Source: Planctomycetaceae bacterium (lineage in GTDB: Bacteria; Planctomycetota; Planctomycetia; Pirellulales; Pirellulaceae). From it: a DNA stretch of 6,332 bases. A program made the position numbers and the translations under genes. The stretch is taken from assembly GCA_002702965.1 (NCBI GenBank), contig PADE01000260.1:3904-10235 (forward strand). The letters are read 5' to 3'. Of the stretch, positions 5,578 to 6,332 are shown one piece after another. Below the pieces are notes generated by a model that was not told the DNA's origin, did no database searches, and saw nothing but the letters and a program-made list of their open reading frames with translations. How positions within the stretch are numbered: the first letter of the stretch is position 1; every line of letters starts with the position of its first letter.

Positions 5578-6332
5578 ATGAAAATCACGGACGTGAATGC
5601 GTATGTAGTGGTACCCGATTACGGTCTCGGAGAATCTGTGACCAGTGGGTGGCAATGGACGTTCGTGACGATTGATACCGATGCCGGTCTGCAGGGTTGG
5701 GGGGAAGCATCCAATGTACCTCGCGATGCTTCGTTGCTCACCGGAGCCGGTATTCTGGCCGTGCGCGACGCGCTTATCGGCGAAGATCCAGCGGGCATTG
5801 AAAAACTGTGGCAAAAGCTCTTTCGGCGTTATACCTACCTTGGGTCTCGCGGGTTCACCAGTGCGATTATCAGTGGCATTGACATCGCGCTGTGGGACTT
5901 ATTAGGCAAGGCGCTCGGCAGGCCGGTTTACGACCTTCTGGGAGGGGCGATTCGGGAACAAGTACCCGTCTACGCCAATGCGTGGTTTGCAGGTTGCCAG
6001 AAACCGGACGAATTTGCCGCTGCGGCAAGAGCGACAATCGCGAATGGGCACGACGCGATCAAGTTCGATCCCTTCCTCGAGATGGAGCCATTTCATACCG
6101 CGTATGTCGACGGGCAGATCTCTGCCGCTGGCGAGGAAGCGGGTTGCCAGGCCGTTGCCGCCGTCCGGGCCGCGGTCGGCCCGGAGGTCGAAATCCTGAT
6201 TGATGCGCATGGCCATTACAACGTTCCCACCGCCGTACGCCTGGCGAATCGACTGCACGATGAGTCACAGATCCGTTGGTTTGAAGAACCCTTGCCCCCC
6301 GAGAGTTTTGTCGCCTTGCGTAACGTGCGCGA
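5578..6332 (+). CDS. Enolase-superfamily (mandelate racemase/sugar-acid dehydratase type) enzyme, 3' end missing
   Basis: The frame is open to the right edge; 251 residues of a protein usually about 370-400 long are visible. The N-terminal capping domain shows FVTIDTDAGLQGWGEAS (29-45) and the helix GIDIALWDLLGKALGRPVYDLLGG (100-123), both standard for the mandelate racemase/muconate lactonizing group. The barrel starts at VPVYANAW. Strand 2 carries KFD (Lys162, Asp164), the site of the usual KxK base. Asp209 with His211 in IDAHGHYN is the first metal ligand region, and the Glu pair in WFEEPLPPE (236-237) supplies the second. The third ligand and the His/Asp dyad lie beyond the window. The family abstracts the alpha proton of a carboxylate bound to Mg2+; the D-x-H and EEPLPPE signatures favour a galactonate- or mannonate-like acid-sugar dehydratase over a racemase. 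The substrate is uncertain. It is cytoplasmic, with no signal peptide. Confidence 0.92.
   Translation, partial: MKITDVNAYVVVPDYGLGESVTSGWQWTFVTIDTDAGLQGWGEASNVPRDASLLTGAGILAVRDALIGEDPAGIEKLWQKLFRRYTYLGSRGFTSAIISGIDIALWDLLGKALGRPVYDLLGGAIREQVPVYANAWFAGCQKPDEFAAAARATIANGHDAIKFDPFLEMEPFHTAYVDGQISAAGEEAGCQAVAAVRAAVGPEVEILIDAHGHYNVPTAVRLANRLHDESQIRWFEEPLPPESFVALRNVR

Overview
The window most resembles a stretch of a planctomycete chromosome (Pirellulales-like). This is inferred from gene content: a Tat-signal Gfo/Idh/MocA oxidoreductase ending in the WWDFGTGETGNWGCH segment, a membrane-anchored multiheme cytochrome c with HEAT-like repeats at its C-terminus, a small proline-rich lipoprotein, long intergenic gaps and weak or missing Shine-Dalgarno sites. 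No rRNA, tRNA, CRISPR array or insertion sequence was seen.

Layout. (1) 1-836, plus strand: the 3' part of a TIM-barrel amidohydrolase of the lactonase-like type. The reading frame is open through the left edge. (2) 837-1074: a gap with a GC-rich hairpin after the hydrolase and a clear ribosome binding site before the next gene. (3) 1075-2370, plus: a complete exported Gfo/Idh/MocA oxidoreductase. (4) 2426-2947, minus: a small predicted lipoprotein of unknown family, convergent with the oxidoreductase across 55 bases. (5) 2948-3171: a spacer without a convincing gene. (6) 3172-5226, minus: a membrane-anchored cytochrome with eight CXXCH haem-binding motifs. (7) 5227-5577: a divergent intergenic region with a small AT-rich palindrome. 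(8) 5578 to the right edge, plus: the first 251 residues of an enolase-superfamily (mandelate racemase/sugar-acid dehydratase type) enzyme.

How they may work together. The lactonase-like hydrolase, the exported oxidoreductase and the acid-sugar dehydratase are the enzyme classes expected in oxidative, non-phosphorylated breakdown of sugars or sugar acids (dehydrogenase, lactonase, dehydratase). They are not in one tight operon, so a shared pathway is only a hypothesis. The cytochrome and lipoprotein lie on the opposite strand and may form a separate cell-envelope redox unit. The most noteworthy items are the octahaem/HEAT cytochrome with its orphan lipoprotein neighbour, and the amidohydrolase in which the usual C-terminal barrel aspartate appears to be replaced by glycine.
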